Source: UBA5336 sp039815055 (GTDB lineage Bacteria; Pseudomonadota; Alphaproteobacteria; Caulobacterales; Hyphomonadaceae). From it: DNA of 64,000 bases. The notes beneath the pieces were generated by a model, which was not told the DNA's origin, ran no database searches, and saw nothing but the letters and a program-made list of their open reading frames with translations. The first letter of the stretch is position 1, and each line of letters begins with the position of its first letter. The DNA lies in the NCBI GenBank assembly GCA_039815055.1, contig JBCCAA010000003.1:23334-87333 (forward strand), given 5' to 3'. Positions 46,801 to 61,800 of this stretch are shown here, piece after piece. The position numbers and the translations under genes are program-made.

Positions 46801-49800
46801 GATACGCTGGCCAAGGGGGCCGCGGCCGGTGGTGGGACCACTGCAGCAGCGGTGGTGGCGATCACCACCAATTTCAACGACACCTCCGTTTTCGTCGGGA
46901 CGGGCGATGCGCTCAGCGCAGCCTCCTTCGATGCCGTGGCGACCCATTCGGGCAACACGTCCAGCCGCGCGGTGGGCGATGCTGAAGGGGGCAACACCGC
47001 TGTGGGTCTTTCCTTTGCGCTGACCTTGAGCGAGGAAACCACAACAGCGACCTTGATGCGCGATATGACCGCGACAGCGGGGGCGGTCAGTCTGGCCGCG
47101 AACGGCACCATGCGCACCCGTGGCTTTGCTGCGGCCTCTGCTGCCGGGGCCAGTGACGAAGGCGACGCGGGCGATGTCGACCAGGGCAACCAGGCCCAAC
47201 AGGATTTTGCAACCGGCCAGGCGTCGGACCGCACCGGTGAGAGCGCGAGCGAAACCCAGAGCCCGGATGCCTCCACCGGCGACGGTTCGCTGGCCGTGGC
47301 GGCCGCGATTGCGATCAATATCCACAGCACCCAGGTTCTGGCGGAGCTGTCAGATGGTATCACTGTAACCGCATCCGAGACCGTGGATCTTCGGGCCACC
47401 GGCAATCAGGATGCTTGGGCGGAAGCCACGGGCGAGGCCGCAGATGGTGGCAATGGCACCGTGGGTGCCGCAGTGGCGCTGAATGTCACGGATGCCGATG
47501 TCCTGGCGCGGACCAATGATACAGATATTTCTTCGGATGGCGTCACGGTTCTGGCCGGTATGGACACCTCTGAGACGGCACTGTCCGTGGACACAGCGCA
47601 GGCTGTAAATTTCGAATATGACACGATTTTCTTAGGCGAGGATCACGGTCTCTCCACCGGTGATGAGGTAACTTACGCCCAAGGAACTGGCGGCACGGCG
47701 ATCGGTGGGCTGACCGATGCCACCCCGTATTTCGTGATCGAGGACGAAGACGGCCGGATCAAGCTGGCCGCGTCAGCGCAGGATGCCACCGATGGCAACG
47801 CAATTGATCTGGCCGACCAGGGCATGGGTGATGAACACACGCTGACCTCGACCGCACCGGGCAGTGAGGCTATCACATTCGACCCTGATGCAGAACGGTT
47901 TGCGCTCTCTGCAGAGGGCTTGACCCTGCGCACGGGTGACGCGGTCACCTATTCCAATGGCGGGGGTATGGATATTGGTGGGCTGGAAAACGGCACCACC
48001 TACTATGTCATTGCCGATGGCGAAGGGGGCGTTCAGCTTGCCGAAACCCTAGCAGATGCCCAAGCGGGCGAGGCGATTGAGATCACCTCTGCCGGTATGG
48101 GCGATGCGCATGTGTTGGTGGATAATGTCCATCGCTCTGCCGCGGATGCCACATCGGGCGCATCCGGTGACGGATTGGGGATTGCCGGGTCTGCGGCCAT
48201 CAACGTGGCGGAGGTTGAAGCCGCCGCAGAGCTTTCCGACGGTGTCTCCTTGACGCTGGCCGAAGGCACGGATGTCGACACGGATGTGGATCCGGTGCTG
48301 GTGTCGGCCAGTTCCAACACCCAGACGATCACTGTGGCCAAGGCCGCGCAAAGTTCTGAAGATGAAGGCGCCACGGGCGTCGGGGCCAGCTTTGCCCTCG
48401 GCGTGACCGACCATATGACAAAGGCGCGGGTCTCCGGCACTGCGGCCCTGACGGGGGCGGCTGATCTCAGCGTCATGGCCAGCGGCAGCTATGACACCGA
48501 AACCCGTGCCGAAGGCGGGGCCGAGGGCGGCACTGCGGTGTCTCCGGTGGTGTCCATCGGCGTGGTGCGCAATGTCACGGAGGCCATTGTAGAGGCCGGT
48601 GACGCGCTGTCCCTGTCGGGAAATCTGGTGATCATGGCCAGCCATGACGCCAATACCGTCACGGTTGCATCGGGCGACACCAAGGGGGCCGATGCGGCCG
48701 TCGGTCTGGCGCTTGGTCTGGGGATCGTTGACGACGAGGCCAACGCGCTTCTGGAACGCGATGTGACCACCAGTGGCGGTGTGACGCTGGAAGCCACAGG
48801 CTCTGCTGTCAGCAAAACCACCTCGGCGGCCTCTGCTGCAGGGGCTGCGGGTGATGACGAAACGCCCGAGACCGACGAAGGCGCGGTGGATGCCGAAAAC
48901 GAGCGTCAGCTCGACAATGCCAACACGCAAGCGGCGGACCGGCGGACCTCCGGTCAGGGATCAGGTGAAACGGAAACGCCAGAGGCGTCCACCGGCGAAG
49001 GCGACAGCGGCGGGTCGTTGTCGGTCGCGGCGGCTGTGGCGATCAATCTTGGGGACGCGCTGTTCCGCGCGGAACTGGTGGGGGCGGTCACCGTTGTTGC
49101 GGGCGGTGCCGTGGTGCTGCGCGCGAAGACAAATGCCGATGGCTGGGCGGCCGCCACAGGCGAGGCCGTTGACGCCGGATCGACCGGCATTGGGGCGGCG
49201 GTCGGCCTGAATGTCTCGGACGTGGATGTGATCGCGCTGACCAATGCGGCGACGATCACGGCCAATGGCCTGACGGTTGAGGCCGGCATGACCGAGCGCA
49301 GTGCCGGGATCTCAGTCGACACGCGACAGGTCGTGGATACCGATACCAATACCATTCAGCTGGCCGAAGATAACGGGCTGTCCACCGGCGATGAGGTGAC
49401 CTATGCCGTGGGCATGGGTGACACCGCAATTGATGGACTCACGGCGGGCCAAAACTACTTTGTTATCAAAGGGGAAGACGGCAAGGTTCAACTGGCCGAA
49501 GATGCCATGAAAGCCGCCGACGGAGAGGCGATTGACCTTGGTGATCAAGGCATGGGTGACGAACATACCCTGACCTCGATCGAGCCAGATAGTGAGGCGA
49601 TCACATTTGATCCCGATGAGGATATCTTCAGCCTGTCCTCCCAGAATGCGGATGATTTCCGCACCGGGGATGCGCTGGTTTACGACAATAACGGTGGCGG
49701 TGCCGATATCGGCGGGCTGACCAGCGGTACGACCTATTTTGCGGTGACCGATGGAGAAGGCAGCTTTGCCCTGGCCGAAAGCCGCGACGATGCCATGGCG

Positions 49801-52800
49801 GGTGAGACAATCGAGATCACCTCTGTCGGGGGTCCCGATGGCCAGCGCGTGACCGAATCCATCCATCGTTCTGCGGCGGATGCAACATCAGGGGCCGGTG
49901 GCGGCAATACCGGCATTGCCGGATCTGTGGCGATCAACCTCGGAGAGACCCGGGCGCTCTCCGAAATAGACGGGGCTGCCACCATCACCATGGTGAATGA
50001 CGGTGATGTCGAGGTCACGTCTGAGGCGTCCAGTTTTGCCGGGGCCCGTGCAGCGGCGGCACAAAGCGAGGCCGGCAATGTGGGCATCGGGGCCAGCTTT
50101 GGTCTGACAATCACCGATCATCTGACGCGTGCGGCCATTGCCGATGGCGCGACGGTGACCGATGCCAATGATATTTCTGTAAGTGCGACAGGGACTTACG
50201 ACGCCCGCACGGATGTGGAAGGCGGTGCAGAAGGTGGCACGGCCATTGCCCCCGTGGTGGCGCTGTCGATCACGCGTAACCTGACCGAAGCCGTGGTGGG
50301 CACTGGCGGTCAGTTGACTCTGGGCGGTGATCTTGAGGTGACCGCCACCCATGAGGCGACCACCGTCACCGTGGCCAAGGGCGACGCGACCGGATCAAGC
50401 ACGGCGGTGGGCATTTCCTTTGGCCTGACCGTGGCCGAAGATGATGTTACCGCGTCGCTCTCGCGCAATGTCGATGCGGGCGGTGGTGTGACGCTGCTCG
50501 CCCAAGGGTTTGCCGACACCCAGACCGAGGCCGAGGCCTCCGCAGCCGGTGCTGAGGGTGAAGATGGCGACGGTGATCCGCCCAACGACCAGAACGTCAA
50601 CGACACCAACCAGGCGCAGCTTGACAATGCCAATACCCAGGCCGCAGATCGCCGCTCCTCGGGTGAGGGCAGCGATCAGACAAGTTCCCCCGATGCCTCC
50701 ACAAGCGAAGGGGCGCTGACGGTTGCCGCCGCAATTGCACTTGATTTCAATGACTTCGAGGCCACAGCAAGCTTCAGCGACGGGATCGTGATCGTGGCCG
50801 GTGGCGCGGTCTCAATGACGGCGCGCGGCAATGCGGATGGCAATGCGCGGGCCGATGGATCGGCCAGCATGGGCGACAGCGGCGCAGTTGGCGCGGGTGT
50901 GGCCATCGTCAAGGCCGACGCCACGGTGACGGCCGATCTCGACAACGCGACGATCACGTCGGGTGGTCTGAGCGTGCAGGCGCTGAACTACGAAGATGGC
51001 GGCGACGGCAAATCGGTCAGCAAGGCCGGGGCCACGTCGGGTGCATCCGGTGGCGGGCTTGGCCTGGCCGGGTCCTTTGCGCTCAACCTGTCTAACGCCC
51101 AGTCGCTGGCGCGTGTTGGCCAGGATGTGACCTATACCGGCGATGACGCGGGCGATGTGAATGTGATCGCCGCACAATCGGCGGAAAGTGCGGCCATCGC
51201 GTCGGCCGCGCAGGAGTTTACCGGCGAAGACGAGGAAGAAGGCGAAAGCCAGCCCACTGAAGGTCAGCAGGGCCAGGGCGGCCAGACCAATACCGAACAG
51301 ACCGGATCCACCGTTGGGGTGGGCGCGTCCTTTGCGCTCAATATCGCGGATATGGGGGCTGTGGCAGAGATTGCCGCCAATGCCGCGCTGACAGGTGCCG
51401 GTGCGGTCAATGTCAAAGCCACCGGTGCGCATGACGCCGAAGCGGTTGCCATAGGCGGGGCCTCTGGCGGCACGGCGGTCACGCCGGTTGTGGCCATCGC
51501 CGCGATTCAGAACGGCGTCAGCGCAGAGATCGGCTCAGACGCGTCGGTGTCCGGCACAGGCGACGTGGATGTCGCCGCTACACTGACCGCAGACACCTAT
51601 GTCAATGCGGAGGGGTCGACCGACGGCACGAAGGCCGCGGTGGGCGTGTCCATAGGCGTCAGCGTTGTCGAAGATACCGTCAGCGCGCGCATTGCGGGCG
51701 ATGTGACAACCGATGGCGGCGTTGATGTCGACGCGACAGCCTTTTCTTCGGTGCGCTCGGATGCGGCGACGGCGGCCAACGGTGCCAAGGGAGAAGACGA
51801 TCCGGATGGCGGCGGCCAGTCGGTGCAGCAGAACACCGATCAGCAGGTTGGAACCGCCAATACACGGGGCGGCACCAATCAGAGCTCGCCCGACACCTCG
51901 ACTTCAAGCCAGGAAAATGGCGGTGCGGTCAGCGTGGCCGCGGCAATTGCCGTCAATGTCAGCCAGGTGAGCGTGAGTGCGCTGATCGAAGGCGAGGATG
52001 GCGATCCGGCCAATGTGGTTGCAGGCGGTCCGATCAGCGTGACCTCGCGCGCCAATGCCGATACTGGCGCTTATGGCGATGGCACGGCGACCAACAAGAC
52101 CTCGGGCACCACGGTGGGGGCTGCGGTGGCGGTCAATGTGGGCCTCATCGACAATATCGCCCGCATCGACGAGGCCGTGGTCTCAGGCGACGGGGTCGGG
52201 GCAGAGGCCCTGATGGCCGAGCGGGAATATGAATTCGAGGTGACCGAACGTGAGGTGGTCGACACCGAGGAGAACACGATTTTCGTGGGCGATGCCGATC
52301 TCGAAGTGGGCGACGAGGTTGTCTATTCGAACGGCGGCGGCACCGATATTGACGGGCTGACCGACACCAACAGCTATTTTGTCATCTCCAACAAGGACGG
52401 CATCATTCAGCTGTCGGAGACCGATGGTGGCGATGCGGTGGAACTGGGCGGCCAGGGCTCAGGCGACGCCCATACGCTGCAGGTGGGTGCCGAGGATGCG
52501 GTAGAGTTTGACCCCGATGAAAGCCGTTTCGAGGTTGATTTCGACGCGCCCCAGGGTCTGACAACCGGCGACAAGGTGGTCTATGCCACCGATGGCGCGG
52601 CCATTGGCGGGCTGACGGATGGCGACACCTATTATGCGATCGTGGATGACGACACGCTGAAGCTTGCGTCAAGTCTCGAAGATGCCATCAAGGGCGAGGG
52701 GATCGAGCTGACCTCTGCCGCAAGCGATGACACCCATACGCTGACCAATGCCAGCCACAGCGCGGTGGCCGATGCCAGATCCGGCGCGGGCGGCGGCAAG

Positions 52801-55800
52801 ACCGGTGTCTCGGGTTCGGTGGCGATCAACTATACCGAAGGCACCACCAAGGGCAGCTATGGCGAAAACGCCGATGTCACTTCGACCGGCACGCAGGATG
52901 CGCGCATCGCAGGTGAGGCCGAAACGCTGATACTTACCCGGGCGCTGCCGGCGATTGCCACTTCTGGCGCCAGCACGGGCGTGGGTCTGTCCTTTGCGGT
53001 TGCCATTGCGGGGCACGATGCCAGCGGTGTGATCGAGGCCGGAACCATGGTCGATGGCGCGGGCAATACGGGCGATCTGAACATCGCCGCACGCGGCGAT
53101 CATGCGATGGTCACGCTGGCCCAGGCCGGTGTCGTCGCAGGCACCAGTGGCGGTGGCGGTGGGGGTGGCGGCAGCGCCACGGCCGTGGGCGGCGCGGTGG
53201 CGCTCTCGGTATCGCTCAATGACACCCGTGCCGCGGTTGAAAGCTCGAATACGGCGCTGACCCTCGGCGGCGGGCTCGGCGTTGATGCCGAACACGACCT
53301 CTTCATTCAGACCGAAGCCGATGCGGATACCAAGACCATGGGCGCGGGCTCCACCGGTGTAGGGGCGGCCATCGGATTTACCTGGGCAGAAGACGATACC
53401 TCGGCCTTCCTGGGCCGCAGCACCAATGCGGGCGGCAATGTCTCGGTCAGTGCCGAGAGTGCAGTGGATGCCAAGACGCTTGTCACGGGCTCATCGCAGG
53501 GGGCGTCCTCGACCGGAAACACCGCTGATCAGGAAAGCGCGAACCAGACCTCCTTCGTCAATACGCAATCCAACAGTTCGCTGCAATCGCCCCAGCCCGA
53601 GGCTGAGGTGCAGCAGGGCAATACCCAGGCACAGAACCAGACCTCCAACCCCGGCGGACAGAACAATTCCACCGCCCAGAGCGCATCGACCCAGACATCG
53701 GGGTCGTCCGTGCAGGTGGCCGCGGCGCTTGGCGCGACGGTTGCGACGCCCCAGGTCTCGGCAGAGATTGAGGATGGCCGCGATCTGACGGCCACGGGCG
53801 ATGTGGAACTGCGCGCGCTGAGCGACGTGGATCTGAGGACGGAGACCACGGGCCTAGCGCTGTCGACATCCGGTGGCACCACTGTGGGCGCGGCTGTCTC
53901 GGTGAATGTGGCCGACATGTCGACCACGGCCCGACTGGGCGAAGGCACCCATGAGACCGGCAGCCTGGATATCGAGGCCGGCACCAGCCAAGGTGAACAA
54001 AACGATTTCCGTACCCTGTCTCTGGCCGGCGCGGGTTCCAAGCAATCGACCTCCGGCAGTGGCGGCGGTAGTGGCGGCGGCAGCAGCTCGTCCAACAACA
54101 CCAGCGTTGCGGGCGCGGCGGGCGTCAATGTGATCCTGTCCGATACCAAGGCCGAGATTGCAGAGAATACCGATGTGACCGCGACCACGGGCGACGTGGA
54201 TCTTGCGGCACGCCAGATCACGGGTCTGCAGAACATCGCGGGCGGCGGATCGATCACGCTTTCGGGCGGCACCTCTGTGGGGGCGGCCGTTGGTGTGAAT
54301 GTGCTTGATCACGACACCCAGGCGCTGATTGGTGCGGGCGGATCCGTCATGGCGGCAGGCGGCGTATCGGCCTCCGCTGAGGCCGAACTCAATGCGCTTG
54401 ATTTCGAGATACCGCTGGTCGGTGAGGACAACCAGATCGACGCGTTCAACCAGCCGGTGACCAACATGATCGTCGGCGCGGCCATCGGTGTCGGTGGGGG
54501 CGGCGGTGGTGGGGGCGGTGGCTCCTCCTCCAATGACAGCGGCGCAGGGTCGGCAGCGATCACCATCGCCAATTCCAACACGCGCGCCATCCTCGGGGCC
54601 GGTACCGACGTGACCGCGCAGGGCGGTGACGTGGCTATCACGGCCTCCGACATGTCGACGATCACCAACATCGTCGGCGCTGTGGGTGTCTCGCTTGAGG
54701 GCAAGGGGATCGGGGCCGGTCTCGACGTGACCGTGCTGGAGAAAACCACCGAAGCCGCGATCCTGTCCTCGACAGATGCGCTTGATCCGACCGAAGTGAC
54801 GGCCTCGGGGTCGATCTTGGTACGGGCGGACAGCGCCGAAGATATCTTCTCGATTGCGGCCAATGCGGGGATCGGGGAATCAACCGCCGTGGCAGGCAGC
54901 ATCATCGTCATGGTGCTTCTGACCGATACGCTTGCCTATGCGGGCCATGATGGCGACGAGGTTGCGGCCCCGGGCGGGAATGTCGACCTGGATGCGGGCG
55001 GCTCGGTTGTCGTGACGGCGGATAGCAAGACCGAGACGACACTGTCTGCGGGGGCCTTGGCGGGGTCGAATTCTTCGACGAGCGTGGGCATTGCGGTCAC
55101 GGTTCTGGTCGATCTCGACGACACGCTGGCCTTCATCGGCGATGACGCGGTGGTCACTGCTCTGGGCAATGGCGCGGCGGTTGACGTGGCGGATGGCGAT
55201 TTCGACGGCTCGGGCAACCAGGGAACGGATTCTGTTCGCGGCCTGGCGATCGGGGCCACCTCCTATGAGGATCACTTCCTGCTGGCCGTGGGTGCGGCGG
55301 GCTCGCTCTCATCGGCGGGTGTTGCGGTGTCTGCGGTCGTGGGCATCGCCCAGGGCCGGACAAAGGCGACCCTTGGTGAGAGGACCAGTGTCAACGCGGA
55401 TAACACCGGCGCCAATGCCGGTCAGGGCGCGCTCATCCGTGCGTCGGACGCAACCGGCGTCGAGACGCTGGTGGGCAGCGCGGCACTGGCCATTGGCAGC
55501 ACTGCCGTGGGGGCCGCGATCAGCGTGGCCATCGTGTCGAACCAGGTTCACGCCGAGGCGCTTGGCGACAACCAGATCACCACGCGCAGTGGCGGCGTGA
55601 CAGGCGATGCCAACAGCGACACCGATATCGACGCGCTGGCCATTTCTGGCGCGCTGACTGTCACGACAGACAGTTCAACCAGCGCGTCGTCCTCTTCGAC
55701 CGGCACTGGCGGCACCGGCATGGGTGCATCCGGCATGGGCCCAGGCGGCGGTGGCGGGCAGGGTTCCAACAGCTCGCTCAGCTTTGCGGGTGCGGGCTCT

Positions 55801-58800
55801 GGCGTGGGGAACACGGTCGACAATTCGGTGCGCGCCACCATCGGTGCGGGCTCGACCATCGATACCGAGGGCGCGGTCACGCTCGAGGCGCAGGACGAAA
55901 GCACCATCATCGCCGATGCGGGCGGTGTCTCGGTCACTGTGGCCACCAATGGCAATGACACTGGCGCTATCGGTGCCTCCGTGGCGATCAACTTCGTGAC
56001 CCTGGGCATTGTGGCCGAGATCGACGACAGCACGGTGACCGCAGGTGGTGCTGTGACGGCGCAGTCCACCAATGACGCCACCATCGACGTGCTGACCGTC
56101 GCAGGCGGGGCCGCGGTGAGCACCGGGTCGAGCAATGGCGGCAGCACCGGCTTCGGCGGTGCGGGATCAGGATCGGGCAACAAGATCAGCCATGACGTGA
56201 TCGCACGTATCAAGGATTCGGAGATCACCGGGGGCAGCGTTGCTGTCCAGGCCACGGATAGCAGTGACATCACCGCCGATGCAGGGCTGGGCGCGCTGAA
56301 CATTTCCACCGGTGGCGGGTCAGGTACCAATGCCGATATCGCGGCAGGGGCGGCCGCGGCCACCAATGATGTGCTGGGCGACATTCAGGCTGTGATCGAG
56401 GACAGCACTGTCACCACCAGCTCGGGCGATATCGACATGATCGCAACCTCGACCTCTACGATCGACAGCTTTGCGCTGGCCGTGGCAGGGTCGATTGCAA
56501 CCGGCGGCGGCTCGGGCAATTCGGTTGATATCCAGGGCGCGGGCGCGGGCAATGGTAATCTTGTCGAAAACGCGATCCGCTCGGGCGCCTACCGCTCTGA
56601 TCTCGATGCGGCAGGCGCCGTAACAGCGACTGCGTCCGATCTGTCCACGATCACCGCGCTGGCCGGGCAGGCCGCCTTCGGCGTCACCGCTGACAGCGGA
56701 TCAGGCACCAATGTGGGTGTGGATCTGGGCGCGGCGGTCTCGATCAATGAAATCTCAAATTCGGCGCTGGCCCTTCTTGAAGACAGCAATGTCGTGGCGG
56801 GTGGCGCGGTCACCGTGCAGGCGCTGTCGATCGGCAATATCGATGCCACCGCCTTTGCTGCGGATCTGAGCATCTCGACAGACAGCAGTTCGGGCACCTC
56901 GATCAACGTCAATGCCATCGTGGCCGTGACGGTGAACGAAATCACCAACACTACCCGCGCAGAGATCGTCGATACGGACGCGTCCGAGGACGAATCCGTT
57001 CAGGCGGGCAGCGGTGTCACGCTACAGGCGGTGGATGCTGGTGTGATCAACGTCAACGCGGTTTCGGCCACGGCCGATATCTCGATCGGGTCCGGCTCGG
57101 GCAACAGCATCGGGGTCGATATCCAAGGCGCGATCGCCAAGAATGACATTTCCAACACCACGCGCGCGGGCATCCTCGGCGTTGACACAATGGCGGGCGG
57201 CAGCGTCGATATCGATGCGGCATCGACTAAGTCGATCACCGGAAATGTGGTCTCCGCCGGGTTCGGCGTAGATACCAGTTCCGGTTCGGGCACCAATGTG
57301 GGCGTGACATTGCAGGCGGCGGTGGCTCTCAATGAGATCACCAACACCAATGAGGCCATCATCGATAACGCGATCGTGACCTCTGGCGGGGCGGTCACGC
57401 TCGACGCGGTGGAGAGCGGTGCCATTTCCACGGTCATCGTCAGCGCCAGCGTCGGTGTCTCGATTGGCGGCTCTGGCAACAGCGTCGGCATCGATATGGG
57501 CGCGGCGGTTGCCACCAATGATATCGACAACACCACCCGCGCGGTGGTGGAAGGCGGCAGCGATGTGGATGCCAATGGCGGCAACTTCCGCGCGTCCGCC
57601 ACGGCCTCTGGCGACATCTCGGTCAATGCGGCGGCTGTTTCAGTTGGGTTCAGCTCGGGGTCGGGTCAGCTTGACGTGACAGGCAATGGCGCGGGCGCGG
57701 TTGCCTTGAACGAGATCAACCGTAACGTCACCGCGGGTATCTTCGACGGCTCAATGGTCGATGCCACCGGCACGGGTGAGATCACGGCGATGGATTCCGG
57801 TGCCATCTCAGGGTCGGTCACCGCAGCGGCGGCGAGCATCGGGGCGGGTTCCAGCTCGGTGAGTATCACAGTGGCACTGGCGGCCTCCTTTGCACAGAAC
57901 ACCACCGGCAGCGTCACGCGGGCGCTGGTCGATGGTTCCACGCTGACCACCGGCGGGGCCATCGATATCACAGCGGGCTCGTCGGGCGATATCTCTGTTG
58001 TGTCCGTTGCGGCGTCGATTTCAATCGGGGCTTCCTCGGGCACGGTCGGTTTCACCGGCGCGGGGGCGGGCGCGAACCTGATCAACACCATCGGCAATAC
58101 CGTGGAGGCGGGCGCGGTGAACGGGTCTTCCGTCACCTCGACTGGCGGCGGCGTGGATATCTCGGCCACCAACAGCGCGGCGGTCAGCGCCACCGGTGTC
58201 GCGGCCTCGGTCGCGGTCACGGCGGGCTCGTCGACCCTTTCGGTCACGGTGGCCATCGCGGTTGCGCTGAGCGAGAACACGATCACCAATACCACACGCG
58301 CTGTCATCGACAATTCTACGGCGGCGGCCAATGGCGTGGGCGCAAGGCTCGACATGATTGCGCAGACAACCGGCGCTATCAGCGCGGTTGCGGTTGCGGC
58401 CTCTGTCGCGGTCTCGGCAGGCTCTGGCACCATTAACTTTGCTGGAGCGGGCGCGGGCGCCGATGCGGTCAACACCATCGCCAACACCACCGAAGCCGGG
58501 CTGCTGAACGGCGCAGCGGGCACGGCCAATGCGGGATCCGACATCACCGCCACCGACAACGCGGCGGTCACCGCCACGGTGATCTCGGCGGCGGCGGCGA
58601 TCACGGCAGGGTCGAACCAGCTGGCGGTCTCGCTGGCCGTGGCGGTGGCGCTGGCTAAAAACGACATCGACAACACCGTTTCAGCCAAGGTCGACGACAG
58701 CCGCCTCGACGCGGGCGGCGCGGTGGCCATCACGGCGCTGTCGCAAAAGGATATCGACGCGGTTAATGTCTCGGCCTCTGTGGCGATCACGGCGGGCTCC

Positions 58801-61800
58801 GGCGCGCTCAGCCTCTCGGGTGCGATTGGTGTCACGCAGCTCGTCAATGAGATTGGCGGCTCGGTGACGGCGCTAATATCAGACGCCGATACTGGGGATG
58901 TGCAGGGGGTCTTCTCGGGAGGTGGCCTGACAATCCTGGCCGACAATACCAGCGACATCGACGCCGTCGGCGTCGCGGCCTCTGTGGGCATCACTGCAGG
59001 AGCAGGCACGCTGAGCCTCGCCTTCTCGGGCGCGCTCACATTCGCCACCAACATGATCACGCAGACCACTCGCGCTGGCATCGAAAACTCCGAGGTTGAC
59101 GCAGGCGGCGCGGTCGATATCGACGTCATCTCGTCGAGCGACATCGATGCGGTCACCGTGGCGGTGGCGATCAGCGTGGCCGCGACCGGCGGCTCGGTGG
59201 GCTTTGCGGGCGCGATGGGGCTTGCCTCGGCGGAAAATGACATCAGCGGCCTTAGCGAAGCGGTGATCGACGATAGTTCGGTCACGGCGGCGGGCAGCGT
59301 CAGCGTGAATGCGCTCGACGGCGCCTCAATCGCTTCTGATGTGATCGCGGCGGCGATCTCGGTGGGTGTATCTTCGTCGGTCGGTGGCGGCATCTCGGTG
59401 GCGGTGACGCTTTCGGAAAACCGCCTCTCGGGGCAGAGCCTGGCGCGGATTGAGAATTCGACTGTCACGGCGAATGGCGGGGCCAGCGACGTGGTTGTGG
59501 GTGCCGATAGCGCCAACCTGATCGACGCGGTCGCGGTCGCGGCCTCGATTAGCGTTTCCGGCTCGGGCACGCTGGCGCTTTCGGGTGCTGGGTCTGGCAC
59601 GGATTCGCGCAACGTGCTGACCAATACCGTGGCCGCTGATGTGATCGGCTCGACCGTCACGGCGGGCGACGATGTGCGTGTCACCTCCGACGACAGCTCG
59701 ACGATCTCGGCCCGTTCGGTCGCAGCCTCGGTTGGGCTCGCCTTCTCGGGCAGCGCGGCGATCTCGGGAGCAGTGGCAATCACGCTCACGGAAAATGTGC
59801 TGAACGGCACCCATCGCGCGGCGATTGCCGCCAGCGACGTGACGGCCTCGACCGGATCGGTTCTGGTGACGGCGGATGCGGCCAATCAAATCTCGTCGAC
59901 CGGTGTTGCAGTGTCGCTGTCGATCGCAGGCTCGGGCGGGTTGGGCATTTCTGCGGCGGTGACCGGTGTGATCGCGCGCAATCAGCTGGGCAACACGCTT
60001 GAGGCTTCAATCACCGGCGGGTCGGTCGATGCGGATACCTTCGTGACCGTCGCAGCCAATGATAGCTCACAGATCACTGCGACCAATGTGTCGGTGTCGG
60101 CTTCTGTTGGTGTCGGTGGAACGGCGGGCGTGGGCGCAAGCGTCAGTGTGACGCTGGCCGAAAACGTGATCGGCTCGAACACCATCGCCACCATCGATGG
60201 CACGGATGTGGATGCGGGCGGGGCTGTGTCGGTCACCGCCGACACCAACAACGTGATTGACGCCACCTCGGCGGCAGTGGGGATGTCGATCACCGCCTCT
60301 GGTGCGGCGTCGGTGGGCATCTCGGTGGCGGCTGTGGAGGCCAAGAACACCACCACCAATTCCACCGAGGCCACCATCAAGGGCGGCGCGGATGTGGATG
60401 CGGGCGGCGCGGTCACTATTGCAGCCGCCGACGGATCGACCATCGATGCCGAACTGGTTGCCGTGGCAATCTCTGTCGGCGGGGCTTCCTCTGTGGCGAT
60501 CAACATCGCGGTGGGTCTGGCGCTGGCCGAAAACAAGATCGGCAGTGATGTGACCGCTGGGATCGGAAATGCAACCGGGCCTGATGGCACCACTGTGGAT
60601 GCGGTCAGCGTGGATATAGACGCCACCAACAGCACCAATATAGATGCCATCGGCGTCGCCGTTGGGTTCTCGGGCGGTGGCTCGGGCGCGGTGGCCGTCT
60701 CTGGCGCAGGCGCGGGTGTCAAGGCGCGCAATGAAATCTCCGGCCAGACGGAGGCGCGGATCCGTGCGGCCACAGTCGAAACCTCCGGTCCGGTCACGGT
60801 TGACGCGCGCGATTCTGCACAAATCGATGCCACGCTGGTCTCGGCCTCTGTGGCGCTGTCTCTTTCGGGCGCGGTTTCGGTGTCGGTCGCAGTCAGCGTG
60901 ACGCTGGCTGAAAACGTGCTGACGGGCGGGGCCACGGCCAAGATCGACGAGGCCACCGTCAACGCAGGCGGGCTCGTGACCGTCGACGCGCGCAGCACCG
61001 GCACGGTTGATGTGGTCGGTGTCGCGGCGGCCTTCGCACTCTCGGCATCTGGTGGTGTCGGTGTTTCTGGCGCGGGCGCGGGTGTTGAGGCGATCAACCG
61101 GGTGGGCAGCACCACTGCGGCGCTGATCGAGGACTCCACCGTCAGTGCCGGTGGCCCGGTCACGGTCAATGCGCTTGACGATTCCGAGATCGACGCCACG
61201 CTGGTTTCGGCCTCGATCTCATTGGGTCTCGGCGGTGCGGCGGGTATTTCCATCGCCATCTCGGTCACTCTGGCCGAGAACATCCTGACCGGGTCGACCA
61301 TCGCTTCGGTTGACAATTCCGATGTTGACGCGACCACGGTCACCGTGGAGGCCCGCAGCACGGCCACTATTGAGACCGAAGCCATCGCGGCGTCGGTGTC
61401 GGTCTCTGCCTCGGGCGGCTTCTCTCTTTCGGGGGCGGGCACGGGTGCGATTGCACGCAACACCATGAACAACAGCGTCGAAGCCTCGATCGTGGGCGGC
61501 TCTGATGTGGACACGACAGGCGCGGTGTCGATCACTGCGGTGGACCAGTCGAATGTCACATCGGTGGTGGTGGCGGTTTCAGCCGCTGTGGGGATCTCCG
61601 CCGGTGGCGCTGTCTCTCTGGCGATCTCTGTGTCCGAGGCCACAGTTAACTACGGCACCTCGACGCAGGCGCTGATTGATGCCTCCATGGTCACGGCGCA
61701 GTCCGGTGACATTACGCTGAGGGCGCTGTCGACGGGCCTGATGGATGTGGATGCGGCAGCGGCGGCGATTTCCGTCACGGCGGCCACCGGGTTCTCTCTT

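Larger units (their letters stand above)
46000..54500 (+). repeat. long-period repeats of about 1.7 kb inside the giant gene
   Basis: Linkers of the form Q/N-rich, then SPDASTxEGxLxVAAAxA recur near 46080, 47200, 48920, 50640 and 51840. The linker pair QAADRRTSGQG (48931) and QAADRRSSGEG (50641) is 1,710 bases apart, and the cassettes at 47.6 and 49.3 kb are 1,728 bases apart between matching residues. The third cassette, at 52.2 kb, is further away (about 2.9 kb), so one period carries an insertion. Confidence 0.75.

Noticed and set aside
57666..61643. Very long minus-strand open frames under the giant gene
   Set aside because: The repeat's GC-rich codons keep stops out of the opposite strand. 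The translations are Ser/Ala/Thr/Pro-rich and lack any family signature, while the plus frame continues unbroken.
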